A stretch of 64,000 nt of DNA. Origin: Perognathus longimembris pacificus (lineage: Eukaryota; Chordata; Mammalia; Rodentia; Heteromyidae). The notes below the pieces were generated by a model. The model was not told the DNA's origin and ran no database searches. It saw nothing but the letters and a program-made list of their open reading frames with translations. The position numbers and the translations under genes were made by a program. Shown here one piece after another: positions 49,097-60,837 of this stretch (within the stretch, counting starts at the first letter, position 1; each line of letters opens with the position of its first letter). Where the stretch lies: contig NW_025958713.1 of assembly GCF_023159225.1 (NCBI RefSeq), forward strand, positions 62,001-126,000. Reading direction: 5' to 3'.

Positions 49097-49491
49097 TTCT
49101 ACTCCATTCTACTCCATTCTATTCTATCCTAGAATATTCTACTCCATTCTATTCTATTCTATTCTTTTCTAGAATTTTCTACTCCATTCGATTCTATTCT
49201 ATTCCATTCCATTCTTGAATATTCTGGAATATTCTACTCCATTCTATTCCATTCAATTCTAGAATATTCTACTCCATTCTATTCTATTCCATTCCATTCC
49301 ATTCTAGAATATTCTACTCCATTCTATTCTATTCTATTCCAGATTATTCTACTCTATTCTACTCCATTCTATTGTATCCTAGAATATTCTACTGCATTCT
49401 ATTGTATTCTAGAATATTCTACTCCATTCTATTCTATTGCATTCTATTCCATTCCATTCTAGAATATTCTACTCCATTCTATTCTACTCTA
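49097..49491 (-). repeat. Sat I, inverted orientation, inner end of segment C
   Basis: The reverse complement matches 14511-14895 nearly base for base, including the transition into minisatellite at AGAGCTA. Confidence 0.92.
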
Positions 49492-52400
49492 GCTCTATTA
49501 TGTACTCAAATCCATTGTGACCTCACATTCATTACAACTTCGTGCCCATTTGGCTTCACATAAATTCCGTCCTCATATCAGTTAGGACCTTGGCCTACTG
49601 TGAACAAAAACTCACTATGTCCTCACATTCCCTCTTCCCTCACACACATTAGACACATATTCACTGTCACATCACAATGATTTCAATGCATTGTGAACTC
49701 ACACACACTATGACCTCACATCTGTCAGGAAGTAGGCATGCTGAGTTTAAGTTACTTCTTTCAGCCCTCCTAGTGCCTCTTGCAAGGTGGAGGGAATTCT
49801 CCACTCCATGATGAAAAGCCTAGAGGTGAGAGCGGCATTTCATTGAATGCAGGTGAATTCGACATCATGCCCATTGTCCCTTCACTCTTCTGATTAAGAC
49901 CTCAAATCCATTTAATGTTACACACATGGTGTGTGTGTGGGGGGGGCTCCTGCTCATTGTGTCCTCAGCTCATTTGCATTTAACAGCCATTAGAACTTCA
50001 TGCCATTATTAAGACCTCACGTACCCTCTGACCTCACACCGACAAATACCTAATACATTCTGTGCACTTCACATTTTGACCTCCTGCCTATTAGACCCAA
50101 TCTCACTTCATACCAATAAGACCTCAGATCCATTGTGACCTCATGAACCTTGTGACCACATAGCTCCAATTGGGACCTTGTTGTGATCATTGTGACCTCA
50201 CCCATATTTTGACCTCATATCCCACTAGGGTCTCACATCCATATGGTCCTCATGCTCATTGTGACCACAAACACATTTTGACACTACAAACAATAGGACC
50301 TTAGTATAGTTTGGTCTTACACTCTCCGAATCTCACACTGATTTTGTCAACTTTCCCAGTTTGAACTACATATCCATTAGGTATACATCTATTATGAAAC
50401 ACAATTTTTGACATCACACACATTGTGAACTCACAATTGTTTCTATGTTCTATCCGTTATGACCTCACACCCATGATTACTTATAAAATCTGAGGATATC
50501 ACATCTATTATGTCTTCATGCCCATGTGGTATCATGCCCATTTTGACCACATTTCACACTCATGCTTCACTCCCATGGTGACCCTGCATTCACTGTGACT
50601 ACATGGATATTAGCACCTCCCACCCCTTAGGATATCATACACATCGTGTCCTAGTTGCCATTGTGGCTTCACATCAACTAATACCTAACACCCATTGTGA
50701 CCTCACACTCATTGTGACTTCACACACATAAGAGAGTCACTCATTGGGATATCATACCCATACCCTCAATTGGACCTGACACCCACAGTAATATTACCTA
50801 TTAAGATTCATGCCAATTGTGATAGTATACCAAATACCTATTAGGACCTAATACCCATTGGGACTACAAACCCATTGGGACCACATGCACATTAAAATCT
50901 TACACCCATTGGGACCCTTGCCCATTTGAAATTCAACACCCATTTTGACCTCATGTCCAGTGGGACCTCAAACACTTGATAGGACCTCATGCCTATTGAC
51001 CAACACCCACCAGGGCCTCATGGCCATTATGACAGCATGTGTGACCTTACACCAACTTGTACACTGTCACACACATTGTCATTCCAAATCAGTTATGACC
51101 ACAAGCCTCTTGGGATCACACACCCATGCAACCTTATGCCAATTATGACTTAAGGTACCTACTTATTGTGACCTCAAACCCTGTACCACCTCACACTCAT
51201 TAGGAATAATGGTCACTGTGAACTCAAAAATATTAAGACGTGACATCCATTGTTACTTCAAACTTCTCATTAGAAATATAAACATTTTTTACTTCATACC
51301 CATTAGGATCATGTGCTCATAAGGATCTAACACGCATTGTGACTTCATACCCAGGTGACTTCACAACCAGTAGCAGCATAGGCTATTTGATCTCACTCAC
51401 AGTGATCGCCTATCCATTAGGACTATAACCCCATTGACCTCAGGCCTATTAAGATCTTATTCTCATTGTGGATTTACAAACACCATTGGGACCTGACAGC
51501 CATTGTGACCTCACAACTATTGTGACAGCATATTCAGTGTAAACTTATTAGATCCTTACACCCCTGTGTGGGAAGAATCACACCAAGAAGAACTTTATAC
51601 AACTTTTGACCTCATATTCAGTGTGATCTTATACTCATTAGACGTTACAAATATGAGGATCTTACACACCCATTGAGATCTTGTGCCCATCATAACTTCA
51701 TATCCACTGTGTCATCATGAAGATTTGGACCTTATACCCATTGTGACCTCACACACACTACATCCTCACACCCACTATAAACCCTCTGTGACTTAACATC
51801 ATGTAATCTAAGATTTAAGCCCTCTGAATCCTCAGGTTCTCTTAGGAACTCACCTGCATTATGTATTCACATCTATTATGACCTCATTCAGCTGTGGCCT
51901 CACATCTTTGTGACTCCACATTCGCTATGATATTACAGCCAATATGACCACATTCTCATTGTGACCTCACACCCATTATGATCTCACAAACATTATACCT
52001 CATGTACATTGTGATTTCATAACATTATAATCTCTCATCCATTAGGGCTACACACCATTTGACCTCAAGACATCTAGTACTTCACACCAGTGGTGAACTT
52101 ACCCTACTAACACTTAACCCTCATTTTTAACTCACACCCATTATTATTAAATTCCCAGTGTGAGCCCAACTCCATTACAACCTATGATCATTCTGATCTC
52201 ATGCCCACTGTGATCTCTCCTCAATAAGGATTGTGATCAGTTGTGATCTCTCATTTATTGGGACCTCATCATTATTAATAACTCATGCCCATTAATAGCT
52301 TGACCATAAACATTTCTTTGGACCTGATATTCATTTTGATCTAGTACCTTCATTAGAAGGTCACACCTCGTGACCTCATGCCCATTGTGATCGTGAAACT

Positions 52401-53315
52401 TCCATTTGGTTCTCATGTCCAGTGAAGTCCTACCCACTGTAAAGTCACATTCCGCATTACGACCTCACATCCATGAAAATATTATGATATTTATGACATC
52501 ATATACATTTTGACCTCACATACATTAGGCTCTCACACCAGTTGTGACCTAACACACATTGTGCCTTTAATCTCACTGTGCCCTCACATTCAATATTCAT
52601 ATTCATTGTACCCTCATACCCCATTTGAACCCTACACCCATTTTCACTCCTGATCATTATGACCACACACCAATTGTGACCTCACACCCATTGTGCCTTC
52701 AATCTCACTGTGAACTCATATTCCATATTTTTATAGTGATCTCTCACCTCTATTAGGACCTCATATCTACTGTAACATAATGCTCACTAGAATTTCATAC
52801 TCACTGTTACCTCAGTGCTTTGAGACCTGACATCTACTATAACTTTATGCTCATTAGGACTCATACCATTATGACCTCACAAACACTAGGATCTGATTTA
52901 CATCTTGTCGTCACACCAATTATGGTTTACATCTATTAGGATTTCATGCCCATTGTGATCCATCTATTGTGAGTCCATTAAGTTCAAGCACATTGTAACC
53001 TTATACAATTTGTGAACTCACTGTCATTATGACTTCACACAAATTCAAACCTCACACCCTTTGTGACCACACATCAATTGTGATTTCATATCTGTTATGA
53101 CCTCATGCCCATTGAGAACTAACACTTGGTAGTACCTTTGACAATATGGACCTCATAAATATTGTGACCTCACACATATTATGACCTAACACTCATTGTA
53201 GCCTAAAACACATTAGTACCTAACACACGCTTTTATACCTCAGGCCCATGTTGCCTCACACTGTTTTGGACATCATACCACTTGTAATCTCACACCCATT
53301 GTGATATCACACCCC
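49492..53315 (-). repeat. AGGTCACAATGG minisatellite, segment C, left of the IAP
   Basis: Inverted copy of 10686-14510, read here as CCATTGTGACCTCAC units. No genes. Confidence 0.92.
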
Positions 53316-53662
53316 TGCGGCGGGCGGCAACCTCGTCCAGCGAGGAAAGGCGACCACCACACGAGGATCCTTCCCAATCACATTTTATTGAGGAGCCGCT
53401 TGGTTGAGGGAGAGCTGAAGCGAGGGGCACCAAAAGGCCAAAACCGCCTGCTTATATACCGTTGGGTGAGCATGGGTCGTTCCCTGATTGGTCTGTGACT
53501 GGTTGCTACTAGCAGCTGCCACGGGATTGGCTGGGACTAGAACTCACTTGCGCATGCGCAGGGTTCAGGCCGGTAAATCCGTTAGGCTTTGCCGTTATTT
53601 ACCAGTAAGGCTGCAAGGAAGTAGGAGCCATCTTGTAATGGCCTTGTTGCCGGCTTCCTGCA
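53316..53662 (-). mobile_element. 3' LTR of the IAP
   Basis: Minus-strand TGCAGGAAGCCGGC start and CCGCCCGCCGCA end. It contains ATTACAAGATGGC-like sequence typical of IAP LTRs, a GCGCATGCGC element, TATATAAG (plus 53452-53459) and AATAAA (plus 53384-53389). Confidence 0.92.
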
Positions 53663-53690
53663 GTTCCCCCTTTTTGTTTTTGTGCAGGTA
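53663..53690 (-). other. polypurine tract
   Basis: The minus strand reads AAACAAAAAGGGGGAAC immediately before the 3' LTR, the usual primer site for plus-strand DNA synthesis. Confidence 0.8.
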
Positions 53691-53937
53691 AGAGTAGAGG
53701 TCTGATCTCTGTGTGCTATTTTGGAACATTGTACTGGCTTTCACTTAGGAGGCGCCTTCCCAAGGACTACCAGACCCGTCCGATGCCTTTTTTACAGAGG
53801 TGGGGCCTAGGGCATCAACCCACATGCCATCAGACTTGCTCTTCTTGGGGCCTATTACCATAGGACTCCCAAGTGCGGTGCTATTGCCCGGCATCCTGCT
53901 CTGCTCAAATGCACGCCTATCCCTAGTGCAAGTGAAG

Positions 53938-54351
53938 CTACCAGCTTCCTGGGGTGCAAAGGCCGTGCAATTGAGGGCTTAGTCCCTTTTTAGGGCTGAA
54001 AGCCAAATCTGGGGGGAAGCTCCATACTCCAAGGCGGCTAAAGCCTGTGAAATTACAACCTTGTCCCTTCGTGTTTGGGTTCGCAGGTGACAGACCAACC
54101 AGAGGCAGACCATACTGCCCCCTAGGCATAGTAGTAAAAATACGAGTAATACATGGGACTTCCATGTTGCAGTCTGCAGAAAACAAGGTGGGGAGGAAGG
54201 GAGAATCTGCATGCAAGGGCATAGGTACTGGCCATGCCTTAGTCACAGCCCATAGTGTCATTTCTTTTGCTGCCATCGGGGCTGCAGTCAGCACTGTTGC
54301 AAGTAGCAGGGGGATCAGTTGTACCACAGGGCAAGTGGATGGTGTCTTCAT
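53938..54351 (-). pseudogene. env SU start of the IAP, truncated
   Basis: A 137-codon frame begins with a Met and a hydrophobic signal-like segment ([14 protein letters not shown]). It continues with Trp-, Pro- and Cys-containing SU-like sequence ([14 protein letters not shown]) and ends at a stop. The rest of SU and TM are absent; about 275 bp without a frame follow before the polypurine tract. An env fragment fits an IAPE-type ancestor. Confidence 0.6.
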
Positions 54352-54459
54352 CTTGCGGGTCTTTATTCGTTTCCACAGGCCTGGTCAATCTCGTTGGCAC
54401 CCAGTGAGGCACTTCTTGGCCCTGAGGAAAAACACAAACAGCTCCCCTGGATCTCGTTA
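54250..54459 (-). pseudogene. integrase C-terminal tail of the IAP
   Basis: It reads [20 protein letters not shown], the conserved betaretroviral/IAP integrase tail, in a frame overlapping the start of env. It is joined directly to the gag capsid end, so the whole pol region before it has been lost. Confidence 0.75.
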
Positions 54460-56058
54460 TCACCAGATCCGGTCCATGTTAATAAAGCAGCCCTTCTGTT
54501 TGTCGTCCCTAGCCACGCGAGCGGCAGAAAGCACAGCCGCCGCCAAGCCTGCATTTGTCAATGGGCCTCCCACCTCTCGGCAAGCTTTTACCCATGCCTC
54601 AAGGCCCTTTTCCTTTATAGGAATTATCACTCTTTTACATTCCTTGGTACTTTGCTCATAGATTATTTGTTGTACAAGTGGCATGGCAGCATCCAAATTC
54701 CCAAGTACACGCTCCGCCGTCTCAAGCATGCGTGCCACAAAATCAGAAAATGGTTCATTGGGCGCCTGAATCACTTTTGTAAGGTTGCCAGCCACCTCTC
54801 CTTTGTTTGGCAAGGCCCGCCAAGCCTTGTAAAATATCTCATTTACCTGGCGGTAGACTTCAAAGGGGTAGGTGGTCTGTTCCACTGCATAAGCTCCCTG
54901 TCCTAGAAGCATGTCCACCGACCATTCGGCTCTCCCTTCTTGGAGATTCTTTCTGAATTGTATTTGTGCCTTGTCCTGAACAATGGACCTAAAGTCAAGG
55001 AACTGCCCATGACTGAGACATGTGCGCGCAATCTCAAACCAATCCGTGGGCGTCATGGCATTAACCGTGAGTCGCCGCAATAAAGCAGTGGTATAACTGG
55101 CTGTAACTCCATATGTGCGCACTGACTCCATTAGATCCCTTAGTTGTTTATAAGAGACTGGCTCATAGGTCCTTTCATCTGTTATTGGGTTCTCAAAGAC
55201 TGGAAAAGCCGTGGCCAACCTAGACCACGTACTTCTCTTTATGAAGTTGCTCCGCCCGGACACCGCATAAGGCGGGGGGGCAGAGGGTGTTTTTTGCCTG
55301 GGGGCCCTGGCCCCAAGGGGGTAACCAGGTCCGTATCTGTCCTTTTCGTACCTAGCAGCGGCTTCCTCCAAGCCCTCTTCATCTTCTGGGCTCAGCTCGC
55401 TACCCGAGGTATGGCCACTCTCGGCCTCGCTCTCTGATTCACTGCCCTCTATACTAAGAGCTGAGAAGGAGTTATCAATCTTAAATTCCTCCAAAGAAGG
55501 ATACAATGGGGCAACTGGTCCTTGTCCCTTTTGAGTTTGCTTTTGTTTCTGTCTTGTCCCCACCGCCTGCGCGATCGAGGATTTTCCGGAGGGCTGCAGT
55601 CCCTCCTCCAGACCCTCATGGGGTCTCCCTTTTCTTTCTTTCATCTTTTTATTTTTATTTTCCTTTTTTTTATTTTCCTTAGGCCTAACCACTTCCCCCT
55701 TTACTGATGAGGATTCCGAAAGACTATCCTGGTGCTTACTAAGGGCCCTTTGACCTTCCTTTATAAGATCTATGGAGTGTCCATCTTCCAGGCATGAGCG
55801 TACCATGCGCCATAAGGGCATCGTTGCTCTAGAGATCTCACCCTTTTCCTGAGCGCTGTCTAAATCCCTGCCTAACTTGTCCCAGCAAACGAGGGTCAAG
55901 CCGCCAGAAACCGCGAACCACGGTGCCTGTTGGTCTATATCAGTAAGAACCTTCTTGATAGTTGCCTTGCCAACCTTAAGACCGCGCTGTTTCAGCAATG
56001 TCTGAAGAGGAGTGTAAAGGTCCTCAGAACCGGTTGTTTTCCCCTGAGAATTTCCCAT
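54460..56058 (-). CDS. gag: IAP gag, open through capsid, nucleocapsid lost
   Basis: A 532-residue open frame starts MGNSQG (Gly2, a myristoylation site). Order: matrix with [20 protein letters not shown]; a Lys-rich stretch; an acidic Ser/Glu linker; overlapping late-domain motifs PSAP and PPPY in [10 protein letters not shown] (residues about 268-277); then a complete capsid with the major homology region [16 protein letters not shown] and a C-terminal domain. The frame ends 10 residues after KGCF, where the first Cys of the nucleocapsid zinc knuckle should begin. Family gag proteins are much longer. The product could assemble but lacks the RNA-binding domain. There is no internal stop, which fits recent insertion. 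Confidence 0.88.
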   Translation of the reverse strand: MGNSQGKTTGSEDLYTPLQTLLKQRGLKVGKATIKKVLTDIDQQAPWFAVSGGLTLVCWDKLGRDLDSAQEKGEISRATMPLWRMVRSCLEDGHSIDLIKEGQRALSKHQDSLSESSSVKGEVVRPKENKKKENKNKKMKERKGRPHEGLEEGLQPSGKSSIAQAVGTRQKQKQTQKGQGPVAPLYPSLEEFKIDNSFSALSIEGSESESEAESGHTSGSELSPEDEEGLEEAAARYEKDRYGPGYPLGARAPRQKTPSAPPPYAVSGRSNFIKRSTWSRLATAFPVFENPITDERTYEPVSYKQLRDLMESVRTYGVTASYTTALLRRLTVNAMTPTDWFEIARTCLSHGQFLDFRSIVQDKAQIQFRKNLQEGRAEWSVDMLLGQGAYAVEQTTYPFEVYRQVNEIFYKAWRALPNKGEVAGNLTKVIQAPNEPFSDFVARMLETAERVLGNLDAAMPLVQQIIYEQSTKECKRVIIPIKEKGLEAWVKACREVGGPLTNAGLAAAVLSAARVARDDKQKGCFINMDRIW

Positions 56059-56167
56059 GTTGCACCCTTATCTACGAGTGTCTTATCCACGGGTGAAAAC
56101 CACGTTATCTACCGTGGGCTTACTTTCACTTTTAACTTACTCTAGATCAATGCAGCGGCACTCTTTT

Positions 56168-56232
56168 CCAGGTTCGTCACAGGCACTCTTTTCCAGGTTC
56201 GTCACAGGCACTCTTTTCCAGGTTCGTCACAG
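56168..56232 (-). repeat. triplicated 24-bp leader repeat of the IAP
   Basis: Three copies of CACTCTTTTCCAGGTTCGTC in the untranslated leader between primer site and gag start. Possible slippage, with an unknown role. Confidence 0.85.
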
Positions 56233-56378
56233 CGCAAACAGAGCAAGCACACACCAGCCACCAGCACTCACAGCGGAAGGATAATAAGAAACACCAGACA
56301 GGAACGGCAGTCCACATACCTGAGGGAAGTTACCTCCTCATGTGTTGGGTTCTGGATCCTCTTCGACCCCTCGCCTGG

Positions 56379-56396
56379 TCCCGGGTTTCGGCACCA
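56379..56396 (-). other. primer-binding site, tRNA-Phe
   Basis: The minus strand reads TGGTGCCGAAACCCGGGA, two bases downstream of the 5' LTR. This is complementary to the 3' end of tRNA-Phe, the primer used by IAP elements. Confidence 0.92.
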
Positions 56397-56398
56397 GT

Positions 56399-56745
56399 TG
56401 CGGCGGGCGGCAACCTCGTCCAGCGAGGAAAGGCGACCACCACACGAGGATCCTTCCCAATCACATTTTATTGAGGAGCCGCTTGGTTGAGGGAGAGCTG
56501 AAGCGAGGGGCACCAAAAGGCCAAAACCGCCTGCTTATATACCGTTGGGTGAGCATGGGTCGTTCCCTGATTGGTCTGTGACTGGTTGCTACTAGCAGCT
56601 GCCACGGGATTGGCTGGGACTAGAACTCACTTGCGCATGCGCAGGGTTCAGGCCGGTAAATCCGTTAGGCTTTGCCGTTATTTACCAGTAAGGCTGCAAG
56701 GAAGTAGGAGCCATCTTGTAATGGCCTTGTTGCCGGCTTCCTGCA
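56399..56745 (-). mobile_element. 5' LTR of the IAP
   Basis: Same length (347 bp) and, by eye, same sequence as 53316-53662, including TATATAAG, AATAAA and the short terminal inverted ends. Three 24-bp repeats of AGGTTCGTCACAGGCACTCT type lie further inside, between gag and the primer site (56168-56231). Confidence 0.92.
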
Positions 56746-56751
56746 CACCCC

Positions 56752-58924
56752 CATTAACATTATTTTCCTTACTATGTATAGGACCTCGAAAACAATGTGC
56801 CTTGATGGCAATGTGATGTCACACCTCATACACACCCTCAATTAATAACACAGGGCCAATTTGGACTAAAACAAATTAGGAACTCACACTGGTTGTGATC
56901 TCATATCCATAGTGACTTCATGCATATTACCCATTTGGACCTCATATATAGAATGACCTTTTGCATATTGGGAGCATGCACAGTACTTTGTGACCTCACC
57001 TCCAACCATGGTCTCATACCCTGTAACAATTTAGGACCTGAGACCCAATGACACAATACCCATTTGGGATCTTATGAACTTCTTGAGTTATATTCATTGT
57101 GGTCTCACACTCCCTAGTAGAAACTCATATTCATTGGCACCTCATACCCATTAACACCTCATAACTCATCAGCACCACATGCTAATCATGACCACATGTC
57201 CATTGTGAGCACCTACTCATTAGGATCTCTTGGTTGGTGTGAACCTCTATCCATTGTGAAATCACACTTTTTAAGACCTCAAACCTCATACGCCTTGTGA
57301 ACTCACATCCACTACAACCTTAAGCCTAGTATATTCTCAACCCCACTGCACTATCACATCAATTCAGACTACACACTGTAATCTCACAATAATTAGTACT
57401 CCACTCTGATTATGATGTCACATTCATTTATGAACTCATGACCATTAACATTTCAAACCCATTATGACCTCCAAAAATACAGTCACCACAAACACTCTAT
57501 TAAGAACTCATGCCCCCATTATGACTCTACACTCACTGACACTTCATGTCCATTAGGACCTCATGCCCACTATAACATCACAACTTTTAAAATTAATTAG
57601 GACCTCCTGTTATTGTACCTCTCATACAAATTAGGACTTTATGCTCTTTGCAAACCCACATCAATTATGACAACACTCATTAGGTCTTCATACTCTTTGG
57701 ACCCCACACCAATTTGAAATTCACACTTATTGTCTTCTTCTACCTTTTGTGATTTCACAAATGTCAGGACCTCTTCCTATTCAAAGATCACAACTATTTT
57801 CATGGCCATTATAACCTCTTGCCAAACATGTTCTGACACCACTAGGACCTTGCCCACCATGACATTCGCCACTTCCATTAAGGCCTCAAAATTCATTGGA
57901 CTCTCACAGTCATTGAACCTCACTCATAGTGACTTTATGACCATTATTGGTTCATACCTCTGTGACTCATGACAAATGTAACCTTGCCCATTGTGACTTC
58001 ACACACCCCTTTAGAATTCACAGACCTTAGACCCCATAGTCATTGCACCATACAACAGTAAGCCTTAGTTCCCATTGTTACCTCTCATTTATTGTGATAC
58101 ACCCCTCTAGGCTTATACTCCTATTAGAAGTTCATACTTATTTTGTACTCATGCTCATGTTGATCTAACACCTACTGTAATCTTTGTCTTAACATTTACT
58201 AGACCCTCATATGCATTATGACTTCATATCCATTAGGACTTTAGAAGCATAGTGATCTCATACCCCAAAAACCATCGCTTTATACAACCTATTAGAAGAC
58301 CATTCCCCTTGTGAACTCACACACAATGCTACCTCACAGCCATTAGGACCTTAGAAACTTGAGCACTGCACACACTGTGGCTCACAACCTTTGAGATCTC
58401 AAAATGTGTCCCTCACAGCCATTGAGACTACACACTCTCATTAGAACTTCACAATTACTATACCTAATGTTACCTCATCATGACTGGGAACAGTTTCTCA
58501 TTGTGACATGTTCATTATAACCTAACAATTCCTATGATTTCATAGCTCTTTTATATACTCACACCCATTTTGACCTCACACTCATTATAATTTCATGCGC
58601 ATTTGGCTTCACATCAATTGTGATCTCATATCAGTTAGGACATTGGCCTACTGTGAACTCAACCTCACTATGTCCTCACATTCACTGTCCACTCACACCC
58701 ATTAGACACGTATACATTGTCATATGACAATGTTTAGGACCTCAATGCATCGTGAACTCATATGCACTGTGACCTCACATATATCAGGACCTCCTAATGT
58801 GATAGGGAGGCTGAGTCTAAGTCACTTCTTGCAGCCATCCTAGTGCTTCTTACTATGTGGAGGGAATTCTCCCCTAAGTGATGGAAAGCCTAGAGGTGAG
58901 ACAGGCAATTCATTGAATGCAGGT
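56752..58924 (-). repeat. AGGTCACAATGG minisatellite, segment C, right of the IAP
   Basis: Inverted copy of 8512-10685. It continues the sequence interrupted by the IAP and ends at the words GAATTCTCC and CATTGAATGCAGG next to the retroviral leader. Confidence 0.92.
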
Positions 58925-59169
58925 CCCCAGCACAATGTGAGCTAGTAGGCCTCTGCTTCAGAGAAGTGCAGATGTCATAGCATTAGGAAAGCTTTGTATG
59001 TAGAAAATGCTCTGATTCTGCCTTAACTTCCTAAATGGCTTGAATCATCCACCTCTGTGTGGCCTGCCTGGGAATAAGGCAGAGGACCCCGCTGAGGTAA
59101 GTGGACTTCCGATCACTTGGGAAAGGGAGCGGGAGAGAGTACGAAAAGTATCCTCGGGAGTAAAATTTT

Positions 59170-59755
59170 ATGGGACAAGATAACAGCTGCATGCTATACA
59201 TGCAGGCCCTCAAAGGGATACTTCGTGCCCAGGGAGTGAAAGTTGGCATTGAGGAAGCATGCCCCTGGTTCCAATAGTAAAGACCATTAACTTAGAAGTT
59301 TGGCAAAAAAATAAGAAAAAGGGGGCTGTGGATATGGCCTAATGGCAAGAGTGCTTACCTCCTCTATATGAAGCCCTGGGTTCAATAGTTCAGCACCACA
59401 TATAGAGAAAACGGATAGAAGTGGCACTGTGATTCAAGTGGTAGTGTGCTACCCTTGAGCAAAAGGAAGCGAGAGACAGTGCTCAGGCCCTGAGTCTAAG
59501 CCCCAGGAGTGACCAAAATAATAGGAAAGAGGATTCAGGGACATTATAACACAAATGGCCCTGAAAAAACCTCAGTGGGAATGGTTACACTTTGGAATCC
59601 TGTCCGAGATTGTTGGGATCCTAGACATGAACAGATTAAATTCAATCAGCTCTCCTTGGCGCAGCCCGCTCACAGAGGGGAGGGACATGAGTCTAGGGAA
59701 TTGCTAACACCACCGAGTTAATTTCTCCTGACCCAGCGCTCTACTTCCATCCACC
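59170..59755 (+). pseudogene. gag matrix remnant, copy C, split by a SINE
   Basis: ATG at 59170 (MGQDNS) opens 35 codons with the matrix words LKGILRAQGVKVG and EEACPWF, then a TAG at 59275. After the SINE, matrix homology resumes (GPEKTSVGMVTLWNPVRD) with a further break. No capsid follows. Confidence 0.7.
59321..59520 (+). mobile_element. dimeric ID-dID SINE in gag, copy C
   Basis: GGGGGCTGTGGATATGGCCT head, ID-type tRNA-like region, dID half ending GAGTGACCAAAAT. Imperfect A-rich target duplication (AAATAAGAAAAAG and AAATAATAGGAAAG). Confidence 0.85.
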
Positions 59756-60837
59756 ACTGAAATCTACAAATTTGCTCTCACACCCAGAGTAATTGATCAC
59801 CGCTCAGTCCAGGGCACAGCAACTGGAGTGATGACCTGATTGCTGCTTGTCTCCTACATTTCAGCTGACCAGAGTAATACTGAGGACAATTGGTATTTAA
59901 CTCCTGAGCTCCCCTAACCACTTTCCATGGGAGGGGCACAATCTTCAATCTGCTCAAATTTGAGGCCAATCTTACAAATTTGTAATGTTTTACAGGACTT
60001 ACCTGACTTCTATGAGCGCTCCGGCAGACGAAGTTCTCTCTGTCTCTCTCTCTTTTTCTGCTTCTCGCTTTCTAAATTCTGCCTGCTTTTGATTTAGGAT
60101 GGGCTGGTACTAGCTTCCAAAGGCACCAATATTGGCTTAGCATCTGCTTTAAAAGACCCAAAGAAAGGTTTTCTATTCTTGTTATTGATGTTTGTTAAGC
60201 TTGGAGATTCAGTTAAATTCTGCTTGTTGCTGGCTAAATCCTAAGTTTTCTCTAGCATTGAGCACATGGTGAACAATAGAATTGGTTGGAGGTGGAAGCC
60301 CACCCATCCCCCAGGTGATGGGCATGCCAAATTCCTGAAGGCTGAGCAGGGACTTGGAGACTCCAGCTCCTGGTAACCCTGCCCCCCACCCTGAACTCTG
60401 TACCTGTGACCTTGCAATTCAAATGTGCCTTGCAAGTCAAATGCTGGAAAGTGAAGGTGTCTTGCTGTGAGCCCGCTGTCTGTGTTCTGTTTGTGTCCTG
60501 TCTCCCATATCTTGGACCTTCTCTGGTCATAACATATCACTTCAGCTCCCCGTTGGAGCTAATCTGGTTTCTTAAAATGTGGCTTCTCCATTTCCTCGCC
60601 ATATAATCTGGGAAAATTTTTGTTTGCTGAAAAGTTTTTTTGCTTTCTAACTGACCACGTGGTTCTAAAATATGGGCAAAATAATATCATTTTGCCAATG
60701 GAATTCCAGGAAAACTTACATGGCCAATGGTTTGTTAAAACACTAAATTACTAAATTAAATGGGAGAATTATACCCCTTCTGTCCTGTTAATATTTTTTC
60801 TCACGCTTTATTTGTACAAAATTTTTAAAATTTGGAC

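Larger units (their letters stand above)
53316..56745 (-). mobile_element. IAP-type endogenous retrovirus, young, internally deleted
   Basis: A 3430-bp minus-strand element has 347-bp LTRs at both ends that read as identical. A 6-bp target duplication CACCCC lies at 53310-53315 and 56746-56751. It also has a tRNA-Phe primer site, a polypurine tract, gag, and an integrase-tail/env-start remnant. Nucleocapsid, protease, reverse transcriptase and most of integrase are deleted. The matching position in segment A (10686-10691, GGGGTG) is an uninterrupted empty site. A myristoylatable gag start and an env segment point to the env-bearing IAP (IAPE-like) type. It cannot replicate alone. Confidence 0.93.

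Noticed and set aside
33487..49491. CENP-B box or telomere repeat within Sat I
   Set aside because: I saw no match to the CENP-B box pattern and no TTAGGG runs, so a centromeric or telomeric role is not supported by motif.
49492..58924. CRISPR-like regularly spaced repeats
   Set aside because: The units are contiguous degenerate tandem repeats without unique spacers, in a clearly eukaryotic context.
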